DNA of 53,281 nucleotides from UBA5499 sp002426275 (GCA_937888735.1 CALASN010000080.1:1-53281), one strand, 5' to 3'. Positions 23,891-32,886 are shown, counted from the stretch's first letter. The notes: generated from the sequence alone by a model not told the origin. Numbers and translations are program-made.

Positions 23891-25341
23891 TTCTCTCTCT
23901 CCTTAAGGCATTGGGCTGCGACCTGGACATCGTCGAAGTGAATGGTCTCGGCGCGAAAGATCTGATAGGTTTCATGTCCCTTGCCTGCGATCAGAACCAG
24001 ATCGTCTGGTTCAGCCATGGTAATGGCCCGGCGGATGGCAGTCTTGCGATCCGGCTCGACAATATATTCTCCTCCTGTAGCCGCAAGACCTGCTTCCACC
24101 TCGGCGCAAATCGCCAGGGGATCTTCAGACCTGGGATTATCAGAGGTGACGATGGAAAAATCAGCCAGCTCACCCGCGATTTTCCCCATTTGCGGTCTCT
24201 TGCCCCTGTCCCTGTCCCCGCCGCAGCCGAAGACCACCAGCAGACGGCCGATCGGCAGCTTTCTGGCGGTAGAGAGGACATTGGCAAGCCCGTCCGGGGT
24301 GTGGGCGTAATCCACGATCACAGTGGGCTTTCCGGAGCCGACCCGCTGGAAGCGGCCGGGAACGCCCTTGAGGTCGGAGAGGCCTCGGCAGATGGCAGCT
24401 TGATCTACGCCCAAGGCCAGAGCCGCTCCCGCTGCGGCCAGGCTATTGGCCGCATTGAAACTGCCGGTTAGGGCCAGCTTTACCTGCCTGTGCCACTTGG
24501 GGGTGGCGATGCCAAGGAGCATTCCCTCTTTGGTCAAAGAGAGAATCTCCCCTTGCACGTCGCCTGCCTGCAGGGAGTAACCGATGAGCTTGCCGGGCGA
24601 GGCTTCCGCCATCAATTGATGGTAGGGATCGTCCAGGTTGAGCACAGAGGCGCTGTCCGGGGGCAATTGGCCGAAAAAGCTTGCTTTCACCCGGCTGTAT
24701 GCGTCCATAGTCTTATGATAATCCAAATGGTCCTGAGTTAAATTTGTGAAGACGCCCACTGTGAAATCCCCGCCGCTGATGCGCTTTTGCGCGATGGCAT
24801 GGGACGAGACCTCCATCACCACATGGGTCAAGCCTCGCTCCGCCATTTGGGCCAGCATCTCCTGGAGATCCGGGGCTTCAGGCGTGGTATGCTGGGCCGG
24901 GATAAACTCGTCTGCAATCAGGTTGCCGATGGTGCCGACCAGGCCCACCTTGAGCCCTGCGGCGTGCAAAATGGAACGGACAAGATAGCTGGTGGTCGTC
25001 TTACCGTTAGTGCCGGTGATCCCCACCAGTTTCAGCTTGCGGGCCGGATACCCCCAAAAAGCCGCGGCAAGAGACTGCATTGCAGATCTGGTATCTGCCA
25101 CCACGATCTGGGTGGCGTCTTCCGCCAGAGGCAGTTTTTCTTCCGTTAAAAACGCGCGGCAGCCTTGGCTGTAAGCCTGGGGGGCAAATTTGTGACCGTC
25201 CTGTTTCAGGCCGCGCAGACAAATGAATAGATCCCCTTCCTTAGCTTTTCTGGAATCGTAAACAAGGCCGTGCAACAGGCGGTCCGTCCCGGAGACTGTG
25301 CCCCGGACACGGGCGCTTGCCATCAGCTCGCTAGTTTTCAC
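23887..25341 (-). CDS. murE: UDP-MurNAc-Ala-Glu--meso-DAP ligase
   Basis: MurE adds the third stem residue. The 484-residue enzyme shows the ATP loop GITGTNGKTTTSYLV near residue 110, MEVSSHAIAQKRI, FTNLTQDHLDYHKTM, and the selectivity motif SDNPRSEDP near 407. DNPR is the meso-diaminopimelate signature, so this organism probably has DAP-type peptidoglycan. GTG 25341 follows GGGAGGA and overlaps the pbp gene by 11 bp. Confidence 0.95.
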   Translation of the reverse strand: MKTSELMASARVRGTVSGTDRLLHGLVYDSRKAKEGDLFICLRGLKQDGHKFAPQAYSQGCRAFLTEEKLPLAEDATQIVVADTRSAMQSLAAAFWGYPARKLKLVGITGTNGKTTTSYLVRSILHAAGLKVGLVGTIGNLIADEFIPAQHTTPEAPDLQEMLAQMAERGLTHVVMEVSSHAIAQKRISGGDFTVGVFTNLTQDHLDYHKTMDAYSRVKASFFGQLPPDSASVLNLDDPYHQLMAEASPGKLIGYSLQAGDVQGEILSLTKEGMLLGIATPKWHRQVKLALTGSFNAANSLAAAGAALALGVDQAAICRGLSDLKGVPGRFQRVGSGKPTVIVDYAHTPDGLANVLSTARKLPIGRLLVVFGCGGDRDRGKRPQMGKIAGELADFSIVTSDNPRSEDPLAICAEVEAGLAATGGEYIVEPDRKTAIRRAITMAEPDDLVLIAGKGHETYQIFRAETIHFDDVQVAAQCLKEREN

Positions 25342-27457
25342 TCTTCCGTTCCTCCCTGCCTGGAAACTCGAAAAAGACGCGAATGCGGGTTCCCGGCTTC
25401 ACCTTTTTGCCGGCTGCTGGCGCCTGACGCGCTGCAATGCCGGAGCCTTGGATTTCCAGCCGCAAACCTAAGATGCTCAATGTGTTGGCCGCATCGCGAA
25501 CCGTCATTTTCTCTAACGAAGGCACTGTAACCAGCCCTCCGTTTCTATTGTATAATTCTTCCCGATGAAAGTGAAGAATAATCTTGCTGCCTTTTTTCAC
25601 CCTCACACCCGGCTTGGGCGATTGTTCCGTCACCATCTTCCCGTCGCCTTCCATCTGGAAGGTCAGGCCTTCTGCCAAAAGCTTTTGCTGCGCTTCACCG
25701 GGAGGATAATTTCGGACATTGGGAACCGTCGCCCACTGGTCGGAGGCAGGTTTCTCTTCTTCCTTGGGAGGCAGGCCAAGGTAGGCAAAAGCGTCTGCAA
25801 AAATTCTGGCCAAAGGCGGAGCTGCCAAAGTGCCGCCGTAGGTGATGGCTGTCTGAGGCTCGCGCATCACCACAAGGCCGATGAGCCGCGGTTTGTCAGA
25901 AGGTCCGAAGCCCAAAAAGGAAGCGTTCACTTTGGTGCTGCTGTAGCCTCCGGCCTCAGCCACCTGTCCGGTGCCGGTTTTGCCGGCAATGGCATAACCT
26001 GGGATATCCGCTTTTGAACCGGAGCCGTTCGCCACCACTGAGCGCAAAATCTGTCTCAATTGACCGGTTGTGCTCCGGGACAATACACTGCGCACGACTT
26101 CCTTCTTAAATTCTTTCAGAGTTCGCTTGTCCTTGCTGATTTCCCGGACCAAATGCGGCCGCACCAGCTGCCCGCCGTTGGCGATGGCGGCGGCCGCAGT
26201 CAGCAGTTGAATGGGCGTGACGCTGACGCCCTGGCCAAAGCCGATGTTGGCCCAGCGCACCAGCCAGCCTTGCGCTTCCCTGGAAGGGGAGCTGAGCGCT
26301 CCGGACGCCTCTCCGGGAAAATCGATGCCGGTTTTGCCGCCAAAACCGAAAGCTTTGAGATATTTATGGAAAATCTCCGGTCCCAAATCCATTCCCAACT
26401 GCGCAAATACGGGGTTGCAGGAATTTTCCACCGCTTCGGTGAAAGTCTCGCTGCCGTGGCCTCCCGCTTTCCAGCAGCGCAGCTTATGACCGCTGACCAA
26501 AACGTAGCCGGGATCGAAAAAAGGAGTATCCGGCTTGACGATCCCCTCCTCCAGCGCCGCGGCGGAAGTGAAGACCTTGAAAGTCGAGCCAGGCTCATAC
26601 AGGTCCGTGATCAGGATATTCTTTCTGCTCTCCGAGGGATACTCGCCGAAATTATTGGGGTCAAAGGTCGGTCTGATGGCCATGGCCAGGATTTCCCCGT
26701 TCTCGGGATCCATGATCAAGGCCATACCCTGCCTGGAGCCGGTCTCGGCCACTGCCCGATCCAGCTCCCGCTCCGCCAGGTGCTGAATCACAGAGTCGAT
26801 GGTGAGCACTAAATCCGCGCCGTCTTCGGGCGGTATGTAATTGCGGATTCCCTCCGGGATTTCTCTGCCCGTGGCATCCCGCTCGGCGGTTATCTTGCCC
26901 TGTACTCCTTTAAGATAATGATCGTAATATAATTCCAGGCCTTCCAGTCCCTGATTGTCGACGCCGGCGATCCCTAGCACCTGGGCCGCCAGTTTCCCTT
27001 CCGGATAAAACCTTTGCGGTCTGGGAACCAAACTGAGCCCTTTGGCAGCCAGCTCTTTGATTTTCCGTGACTGCTCCACGGTCAATTTTCGTTTGATCCA
27101 TTCTCCGGATGAATTGCGCGTGAGCTTGCGCAAGATTTCCTTTTCATCCAGCTGCACGATGGGCGCCAGTTTTCTCGCCAGGTCCTGGGCGTCTTCTATT
27201 TCCCTGGGCACAGCGTAAAGGGCGTCCGTATTGACGCTGATGGCCAGCTTTTTGCCGTTGCGATCATAGATTGTCCCGCGCTTGGCGTCGATTTTCACCG
27301 GCCGCATGCGCTGGTTCATGGCTTTTTGCTGGTAATCGTCTCCTGAGATCACCTGCACGAAAAACAGGCGGCAGAAAAGACAAAAAAAGGCGCCCATAGC
27401 GCCAAAAAAAATCCAGGCTATTCGTTTACGAACCACAAGGGTGTTTCTTTCAGACAA
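25331..27457 (-). CDS. Class B penicillin-binding protein with two PASTA domains (SpoVD/PbpB type)
   Basis: This 708-residue transpeptidase crosslinks septal or spore-cortex peptidoglycan. It has an N-terminal membrane helix (IAWIFFGAMGAFFCLFCRLFF), a dimerisation domain from about residue 50, and the transpeptidase motifs STFK (Ser291), SCN (346-348) and KTG (493-495). Two PASTA domains follow at about 577-630 and 643-696. SpoVD and PbpB share this layout; SpoVD usually has one PASTA domain, so the exact role is open. TTG 27457 is the apparent start after AGGAG. Confidence 0.93.
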   Translation of the reverse strand: MSERNTLVVRKRIAWIFFGAMGAFFCLFCRLFFVQVISGDDYQQKAMNQRMRPVKIDAKRGTIYDRNGKKLAISVNTDALYAVPREIEDAQDLARKLAPIVQLDEKEILRKLTRNSSGEWIKRKLTVEQSRKIKELAAKGLSLVPRPQRFYPEGKLAAQVLGIAGVDNQGLEGLELYYDHYLKGVQGKITAERDATGREIPEGIRNYIPPEDGADLVLTIDSVIQHLAERELDRAVAETGSRQGMALIMDPENGEILAMAIRPTFDPNNFGEYPSESRKNILITDLYEPGSTFKVFTSAAALEEGIVKPDTPFFDPGYVLVSGHKLRCWKAGGHGSETFTEAVENSCNPVFAQLGMDLGPEIFHKYLKAFGFGGKTGIDFPGEASGALSSPSREAQGWLVRWANIGFGQGVSVTPIQLLTAAAAIANGGQLVRPHLVREISKDKRTLKEFKKEVVRSVLSRSTTGQLRQILRSVVANGSGSKADIPGYAIAGKTGTGQVAEAGGYSSTKVNASFLGFGPSDKPRLIGLVVMREPQTAITYGGTLAAPPLARIFADAFAYLGLPPKEEEKPASDQWATVPNVRNYPPGEAQQKLLAEGLTFQMEGDGKMVTEQSPKPGVRVKKGSKIILHFHREELYNRNGGLVTVPSLEKMTVRDAANTLSILGLRLEIQGSGIAARQAPAAGKKVKPGTRIRVFFEFPGREERKSEN

Positions 27458-27470
27458 AGCGTCTCAACTC

Positions 27471-27830
27471 CTATTTGCCTGCCCGTTCTCCAGCGGAAAC
27501 AGCCGTGGGACTCACCATGCCGAGCCTGCCTGCCGCCTTCTCGATGCGTTCCAAAGAACCCAACTGTTCTACCCGCAGCTCAAGTTCGCTGTTCTCCCGC
27601 GCAAGCTGGTCGATCTGCTGATTTAACTGCGCGTTTTGATACGAAAGACGCGCTGTGGCGGCGTTCTGAGCCAAAAAGGTCAACCCCAATCCGACGCAGA
27701 CTATGGCCACCAACGCTATGGTGGCCATGGGATTTTTCCTGACCGCCGCTTTCGCTTTTCTTTGTTCCGCGGCTCTGGGCAGCGTCCTGGCTAAATTTCC
27801 TTCGACGTATCTTGATGTCCCTGATACCAT
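27471..27830 (-). CDS. ftsL: Cell division protein FtsL
   Basis: This 119-residue bitopic protein has a basic cytoplasmic N-terminus (EQRKAKAAVRKNP), one membrane helix (TIALVAIVCVGLGLTFLA) and an extracytoplasmic leucine-rich coiled coil (YQNAQLNQQIDQLARENSEL) ending IEKAAGRLGMVSP. FtsL complexes with FtsQ/DivIB and DivIC and activates the septal synthase. The ATG lies 2 bp after rsmH with AAGGTGA as SD. Sequence identity in the family is low; position and architecture make the call. Confidence 0.9.
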   Translation of the reverse strand: MVSGTSRYVEGNLARTLPRAAEQRKAKAAVRKNPMATIALVAIVCVGLGLTFLAQNAATARLSYQNAQLNQQIDQLARENSELELRVEQLGSLERIEKAAGRLGMVSPTAVSAGERAGK

Positions 27831-27832
27831 AC

Positions 27833-28759
27833 TTATTCACCTTCCTTGGGATTTAGTACGCATCTTGCCGCCCGCAGTTTGGCGCTTCTGGCCCGCGGGT
27901 TTTGGGCCAGTTCAGCCTCCTGCGGCAAAAGCGGCTTTTTCGTAAGCAATTCCAGCTTGGCCTCGAGGCGTCCGTCAGGACCCTTCCCCGCCCAACTGGC
28001 TAGAGTTCGTTTCACGATTCGATCTTCCAGCGAGTGGTAGGAAATGACTACGATCCTTCCTCCAGGCCTCAGGGCTTTGATTGCGCCCGCCAGGCCTTCC
28101 TCTAGCGCCCCAAGCTCGTCGTTGACCGCAATCCGGAGAGCTTGAAACGTGCGCTTGGCAGGATGAGGTCCCCTGCGCCTGGCTCCCGCCGGAATGGCGG
28201 CCAAGATGATCTCCACCAGCTGGCTTGTGGTCTCAACGCGGCCTCTCTGTCGCCGCTCCACGATGAATTTTGCAATCCGGCTTGCCCAGCGCTCTTCTCC
28301 GTAATTGGAAATGAGTTTGGTCAGCTCCTTGTGCGACAGGATATTCACAAGCTCAGCCGCAGTCAGCGGCGAAGCTTGATTCATGCGCATATCCAGCGGC
28401 GCGTCGGTCTGATAAGAAAAGCCTCTCTCTGCCCAATCCAACTGCGGCGAGGAGACTCCCAGATCAAATAAGATCCCGTCCGCGCCGTCTGGCGCGAGCC
28501 GCCCGAGCGCCTGCTCCAGGGTGCGAAAGTTGATCTGAATGAGTTCAGCCTCCCGGCCCAAGACTTCCCTGGCTTTGTCCAGCGCGCTTGAGTCCTGATC
28601 CAGACCGATGAGTCTGCCGCGCCCTTGCATTTGCCGCCAAATCCGAATGGCATGTCCACCCCCGCCAACCGTGCAGTCAACGATGGTCTGACCGGGCTGG
28701 GGGGCCAGCTGCGCTAAGACCTCGGAGACCATAACAGGTTCATGCTTAAATTCCGCCAG
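27833..28759 (-). CDS. rsmH: 16S rRNA m4C1402 methyltransferase RsmH
   Basis: RsmH N4-methylates C1402 of 16S rRNA with SAM. Motifs include IVDCTVGGGGHAIRIW, LIGLDQDSSALDKA, FDLGVSSPQLDWAERGFSY and the C-terminal VVISYHSLEDRIVKR. The first ATG (28732) falls after the conserved EFKHEPVM block, which is encoded just upstream in frame. The only plausible start giving that block is CTG 28759, preceded by AGGGGGG at 7 nt. That makes a 308-residue protein, close to the family norm, but a CTG start is unusual. Confidence 0.92.
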   Translation of the reverse strand: MAEFKHEPVMVSEVLAQLAPQPGQTIVDCTVGGGGHAIRIWRQMQGRGRLIGLDQDSSALDKAREVLGREAELIQINFRTLEQALGRLAPDGADGILFDLGVSSPQLDWAERGFSYQTDAPLDMRMNQASPLTAAELVNILSHKELTKLISNYGEERWASRIAKFIVERRQRGRVETTSQLVEIILAAIPAGARRRGPHPAKRTFQALRIAVNDELGALEEGLAGAIKALRPGGRIVVISYHSLEDRIVKRTLASWAGKGPDGRLEAKLELLTKKPLLPQEAELAQNPRARSAKLRAARCVLNPKEGE

Positions 28760-28784
28760 CGTCTTTCCCCCCTGTATTTTTCCG

Positions 28785-29216
28785 CTAAATGCCCAAACCT
28801 TCTATTTGTTCCGCGATTTCGCTGTATGAAGTCTCGGCTTTGGCAATATATTCCTGCCAACGCGTCTGATCCCAAATTTCAACGCGGCTTGAAACGCCCA
28901 CGATGGTTACGTCCCGTTCCAAGGAAGCGTAAGCGCGCAAAGTCCCCGGGATCATGATCCTACCCTGTTTATCAAACTCACACTCCGCCGCCCCGGAAAA
29001 GAAGAACCTGGAAAAAGCCCTGGCGTCTCCGCTGGTCATGGGCAGCGCCCTGAGCTTTCCGGACATTTCCTCCCATTCGGAACCGGAGAAAAGAAAAAGG
29101 CAGTTCTCCAAACCGCGGGTGAGCACAGAGCGTTCGCCTAATTCTTCTCTGAGCCTGGCGGGAATGATGAGGCGCCCTTTTCCGTCTATATTGTGCTGAT
29201 ATTCTCCCATGAACAT
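28785..29216 (-). CDS. mraZ: Transcriptional regulator MraZ
   Basis: MraZ is an AbrB-like ring-forming DNA-binding protein that controls the dcw cluster. The 143-residue product begins MFMGEYQHNIDGKGRLIIPARLREELG and carries the second AbrB repeat with CEFDKQGRIMIPGTLRAYASL; both DxxGR blocks are present. ATG 29216 gives the usual length of 143; an earlier ATG at 29240 lies within the MraZ box cluster and is unlikely. It is the first gene of the dcw cluster. Confidence 0.95.
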   Translation of the reverse strand: MFMGEYQHNIDGKGRLIIPARLREELGERSVLTRGLENCLFLFSGSEWEEMSGKLRALPMTSGDARAFSRFFFSGAAECEFDKQGRIMIPGTLRAYASLERDVTIVGVSSRVEIWDQTRWQEYIAKAETSYSEIAEQIEGLGI

Positions 29217-29235
29217 TTCTTTGGCGCCCCCTTCC

Positions 29236-29261
29236 CCCACTTTTCACCACTTTGCTCCACT
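29236..29261 (-). promoter_or_regulatory. MraZ operator: three AGTGG boxes at 10-bp spacing
   Basis: The minus strand reads AGTGG three times at exact 10-bp intervals (CCAC on the plus strand at 29237, 29247 and 29257), just before mraZ. Known MraZ operators are direct GTGG-type repeats with 5-nt spacers, so this is almost certainly the autoregulatory site. A further CCACT occurs at 29278. TATAGT (29264-29259) may be the -10 element. Confidence 0.75.
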
Positions 29262-29299
29262 ATATTGATGATGTTCGCCACTTCTCTCCTTTTTCCTGC

Positions 29300-30502
29300 T
29301 CACGAAAAGATTTTTTTCAAAAAGAGAAACCTTTTCGGCGCTACTTTCTCTTGCGCCAACAAATCGACCCGGCCAAGCTCCACTCCGTCCAGCTGCGCGC
29401 AGAGCGAGCCCACCTGTTGGTTTTCATTTACAGGCGCCGTCAAAGGCTTGATTTCCCTGGTTATTTTGAGAGCGGGAGCTTCGTCATGCCGCACCACGAC
29501 GTTCAGATCCGAGGCGGCAATCAGCTTGATTTTGCTTTTCTCTCCATCCTCAACCGCTGCGCTGCCGCAGCTGCCGCCCTTCTTTGCCACCTGCAGCAAC
29601 TGGAAATCCCTGAACCCGTATTCTAAAAGCGCGGTCGCGTCCCGCCAGCGATTACCGCTGTTGAGGACCACGCAGATGAGCTGCCTGCCGCGCCTGGTGG
29701 CGGAAGCCACCAGGCACTGACCCGCTCTGGCGGTTGTGCCTGTTTTTACACCGTCTGCGCCTGGGAATGCCCACAGCAGCCGGTTGGTGTTTCTCAGTTT
29801 GCGCACCCACTCTCCTCCCTCTCTGCCCATCTCAGCTTCCCGCTTGCCCACAAATTCCCGAAAGGTTGGGATGCCTAGGGCATAATTGGCGAAGAGCGCC
29901 AGATCAAAGGCGGTGGAATAATGATTCGGCGCAGTCAGACCATGGGAATTCGCAAAGGAGCTGTTCTCCGCGCCCAAGCTTTGGGCCCTGGTATTCATCA
30001 GCTCCGCGAATTTTGCCACTGATCCCGCCGCAGCTTCTGCCAAGGCCACCGTGGCGTCGTTGCCTGATTTCAAAAGCGCGCCTGCCAGGAGCTCTTCCAC
30101 TGTAAAAACCTCTCCGGCTCTCAGGTACACAGAAGAGCCGCCGACATGCGACGCGGTGGCGCTCACCTTCACTTTCTGCTCAAGGCTCAGCCGTTCCAAA
30201 GCCACAATGGCGGTGATGATTTTGGTGGTGCTGGCTGGAGCCCTTCTCTGGTGCTCGGCTTTGGCGTAAAGAATGGCGCCGGTGGTCCTGTCCACTAGGA
30301 TCGCGGAGCTGCAGCTCACCTCCGGGCCGGACGAATAATCGCTTATGTAACGAAAAAGCGCATAACCGCTCTTTTCATAGCTGGTACTGGCCGGCTGACT
30401 TGGCAGCTGCCGGCCGATCTGCGCCAACAGAATCGCGGTAACGCCGAAGACGGAGAATAATAATTTATACGAGAGCGTCATTTTTTTGCGACTGATATAC
30501 AC
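29300..30502 (-). CDS. Serine-type D-Ala-D-Ala carboxypeptidase (DacF/DacB-like, S11)
   Basis: This 400-residue class C PBP trims the terminal D-Ala of peptidoglycan stems. It has an N-terminal signal/anchor (LLFSVFGVTAILLAQIG) and the motifs SxxK in APASTTKIITA near residue 91, SGN in LLKSGNDATVALAEA near 145 and KTG in GVKTGTTARAG near 253. A C-terminal S11 beta domain follows. GTG 30502 is preceded by AGGAGGTG. It reads toward mraZ; related enzymes act in vegetative wall or cortex maturation. Confidence 0.93.
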   Translation of the reverse strand: MYISRKKMTLSYKLLFSVFGVTAILLAQIGRQLPSQPASTSYEKSGYALFRYISDYSSGPEVSCSSAILVDRTTGAILYAKAEHQRRAPASTTKIITAIVALERLSLEQKVKVSATASHVGGSSVYLRAGEVFTVEELLAGALLKSGNDATVALAEAAAGSVAKFAELMNTRAQSLGAENSSFANSHGLTAPNHYSTAFDLALFANYALGIPTFREFVGKREAEMGREGGEWVRKLRNTNRLLWAFPGADGVKTGTTARAGQCLVASATRRGRQLICVVLNSGNRWRDATALLEYGFRDFQLLQVAKKGGSCGSAAVEDGEKSKIKLIAASDLNVVVRHDEAPALKITREIKPLTAPVNENQQVGSLCAQLDGVELGRVDLLAQEKVAPKRFLFLKKIFS

Positions 30503-30588
30503 GCTGTCACCTCCTGCTCTTCATTTATATGAAGGAAAGGGCGTAATATAACCGCCGAGCGCAAAGAAGGGACCAGGCCAGATTGCCG

Positions 30589-30617
30589 TTGACAGGCGCC
30601 TGCCATTCCTTTACAAT
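30589..30617 (+). promoter_or_regulatory. Sigma-A promoter of hpt-guaA
   Basis: TTGACA (30589-30594), 17-bp spacer, TACAAT (30612-30617), 46 bp ahead of the hpt start. Confidence 0.8.
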
Positions 30618-30663
30618 TTAGCTAGATGCGCGAACTTTGATCTTTATACAGGGGGCTTTAGGC

Positions 30664-31203
30664 ATGCACAAAGACATCGAATCCATTCTTCTCACTTCCG
30701 AGCAAATTCAAGAGAGGGTCGGCCAGCTGGGAGCGCGGATCACAGCTGATTACAAAGGCAAGGATCTGCTGACCGTCTGCATTCTGAAGGGCTCGGTGAT
30801 CTTCTTTGCGGATCTCCTGCGGGCAATCCAGCTACCGCTCGAGACTGATTTCGTGGCCATCTCAAGTTACGGAAGCAGCACCTCCTCCAGCGGCGCGGTG
30901 AGAATCCTCAAGGATCTGGATCAGAGCATCCGGGGCAAAAACGTGCTGGTAATTGAGGATATCATCGATAGCGGCCTGACATTAAAGTATCTTTTAGAGA
31001 ATCTTACCTCGCGCAGACCGGAAAGTCTTAATGTCTGCACGCTGCTGGACAAGCCTGAGAGGCGTACTGTCCACATCGAACCGGCCTATAACGGCTTCCC
31101 CATTCCGAACAAATTTGTGGTCGGTTACGGTTTGGATTACGCGGAAAAATATCGTAATCTCCCCTACATTGGAATCTTGAAACCATCCGTTTATAGCGAT
31201 TAG
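30664..31203 (+). CDS. hpt: Hypoxanthine phosphoribosyltransferase
   Basis: This 179-residue enzyme salvages hypoxanthine and guanine to IMP and GMP using PRPP. The PRPP-binding motif is VLVIEDIIDSGLTLKYLLENL near residue 101. LLTVCILKGSVIFFADLLR and FVAISSYGSSTSSSG are also diagnostic, as is the VVGYGLDYAEKYRNLPYIG end. ATG 30664 follows AGGGGGC; nine further codons upstream are open but lack support. It is 13 bp upstream of guaA in a purine salvage and synthesis pair. Confidence 0.96.
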   Translation: MHKDIESILLTSEQIQERVGQLGARITADYKGKDLLTVCILKGSVIFFADLLRAIQLPLETDFVAISSYGSSTSSSGAVRILKDLDQSIRGKNVLVIEDIIDSGLTLKYLLENLTSRRPESLNVCTLLDKPERRTVHIEPAYNGFPIPNKFVVGYGLDYAEKYRNLPYIGILKPSVYSD

Positions 31204-31216
31204 GAGGAAAAGCTTC

Positions 31217-32737
31217 ATGCGGCAAACTGTAGTGATTCTGGACTTCGGCGCCCAGTATAGTCAGCTCATCGCCAGAAGGATTCGCGAACTTGGCGTGTAC
31301 TGCGAAATCCTGCCGGCAAATACCGCCCCCGCCGCCCTTGCGGAGGCGACAGCCATCATTCTCTCCGGCGGTCCGGCCAGCATCTACGATCCGGGAGCCC
31401 CCAGGTGCGATCCAGCTATCTTCGCCCAGGGAATACCAGTTTTGGGGATTTGCTACGGACTGCAGCTTTTGGCCTCTTTTCTAGGCGGAAAGGTGGAAGC
31501 GACGTCTGTGGCTGAATATGGCAAAACTCAGCTGCGCCTCAATCAGCGGGACGCATTATTCAAAGGCGTCAGCTCGCCGTTTATCGCCTGGATGAGTCAC
31601 AGGGATTTAGTAACGGAGTTGCCATCAGGCTGTAAAGTCTTGGCAAGTTCGGAAAACTGCCCGGTGGCGTCCTTTGCCTGCCCGGAAAGGAAGCTTTACG
31701 CAGTGCAGTTTCATCCGGAGGTGACACATACTCCCCAGGGCGGCAAGATCCTGGAGAACTTTCTCTTCGAAATCGCCGGCTGCCGGCCCACCTGGACGCC
31801 AAAGTCTTTCGTTGAGGAGTATACCGCGCGAATCCGGCGGCAGGTTGGGGACAGGCAAGTGATCTGCGCTCTCTCCGGCGGCGTTGATTCGGCGGTGGCG
31901 GCCACGCTGGTCCATAAGGCGATCGGCCAACAGCTAACCTGTATCTTTGTCGATCACGGGCTGTTGCGGAAACACGAAGCTGAGGAAGTGAGCGAGACTT
32001 TCCGGAAGCGAGGCATCAAGCTGCTGACCATCGACGCCTCCGAACGTTTCCTGGCCAAATTAGCGGACGTTTCGGATCCGGAACAAAAACGAAAGATCAT
32101 CGGCGGAGAGTTCATCCGCATCTTTGAGGAAGAAGCTCGAAAAATAGGTGACATTCAGTTTTTAGTTCAGGGAACGTTATATCCCGATGTGATCGAGAGC
32201 GGCAACGGCAATGCGGCCACCATCAAATCTCATCATAACGTGGGCGGACTGCCGCCGGATATGAAATTAAAACTCTTAGAGCCGCTGCGGGAGCTATTTA
32301 AAGATGAGGTGCGCAAGGTGGGCCTGGAGCTTGGTCTGCCGCCGCAGCTTGTTTACAGGCAGCCTTTCCCCGGTCCTGGACTGGCGGTGAGGATTGTTGG
32401 CTCCATTACCAGAGAAAAGCTCGCCATCGTGCGGGAAGCCGACGCTATCGTCCGGGAAGAGCTTGCCAAAAGCGACCCTGAGGGACAGATCTGGCAGTGT
32501 TTCGCGGTGCTCACAAATACCAGGGCGGTAGGAGTGCGCGGCGATGCCAGGACTTATGATTACGTGGTTGCCGTGCGGGCCGTGAGCAGCAGCGACGGCA
32601 TGACTGCAGATTGGGTGCAGGTTCCATATGAAACCTTGGCCACCATCTCCAATCGGCTGATGAACGAGGTTGAGCATGTGGGCAGAGTGGTCTACGACAT
32701 CAGCTCTAAACCTCCAGGTACAATTGAGTGGGAGTAA
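31217..32737 (+). CDS. guaA: GMP synthase (glutamine-hydrolysing)
   Basis: This 506-residue GuaA converts XMP to GMP. The N-terminal class I glutamine amidotransferase has the nucleophile in GICYGLQLLA (Cys near residue 80) and FHPEVTHT. The ATP-pyrophosphatase P-loop is ALSGGVDSAVAATL near residue 218, and the dimerisation domain holds RQPFPGPGLAVRI and the end KPPGTIEWE. ATG follows AGGAGG. Its 3' end is a documented integration hotspot for islands, and phage remnants follow here. Confidence 0.97.
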   Translation: MRQTVVILDFGAQYSQLIARRIRELGVYCEILPANTAPAALAEATAIILSGGPASIYDPGAPRCDPAIFAQGIPVLGICYGLQLLASFLGGKVEATSVAEYGKTQLRLNQRDALFKGVSSPFIAWMSHRDLVTELPSGCKVLASSENCPVASFACPERKLYAVQFHPEVTHTPQGGKILENFLFEIAGCRPTWTPKSFVEEYTARIRRQVGDRQVICALSGGVDSAVAATLVHKAIGQQLTCIFVDHGLLRKHEAEEVSETFRKRGIKLLTIDASERFLAKLADVSDPEQKRKIIGGEFIRIFEEEARKIGDIQFLVQGTLYPDVIESGNGNAATIKSHHNVGGLPPDMKLKLLEPLRELFKDEVRKVGLELGLPPQLVYRQPFPGPGLAVRIVGSITREKLAIVREADAIVREELAKSDPEGQIWQCFAVLTNTRAVGVRGDARTYDYVVAVRAVSSSDGMTADWVQVPYETLATISNRLMNEVEHVGRVVYDISSKPPGTIEWE

Positions 32738-32745
32738 GTAACGAA

Positions 32746-32788
32746 GCCCCAAAAGCCTTGAAATCTCAGGACTTTTGGGGCATTTTTT
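32746..32788 (+). terminator. Terminator of hpt-guaA
   Basis: GCCCCAAAAG (32746-32755) and CTTTTGGGGC (32772-32781) form a perfect 10-bp stem followed by a six-T run. Confidence 0.88.
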
Positions 32789-32794
32789 CGCCAT

Positions 32795-32816
32795 TTGATA
32801 GCAGATTGATAGCAGA
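32795..32816. repeat. Tandem 11-bp repeat at the guaA-side island edge
   Basis: TTGATAGCAGA occurs twice head to tail (32795-32805 and 32806-32816), immediately after the guaA terminator. It could be a recombinase arm or core site at the left edge of the phage-remnant region. No matching copy was found at the other edge, so attachment-site status is unproven. Confidence 0.4.
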
Positions 32817-32886
32817 AGCCATTTTCCGATTTACTCTATTTACTGCCGCATAGCAGGTGGTTTGCAGGTAATCGGCCTTATCCCAT

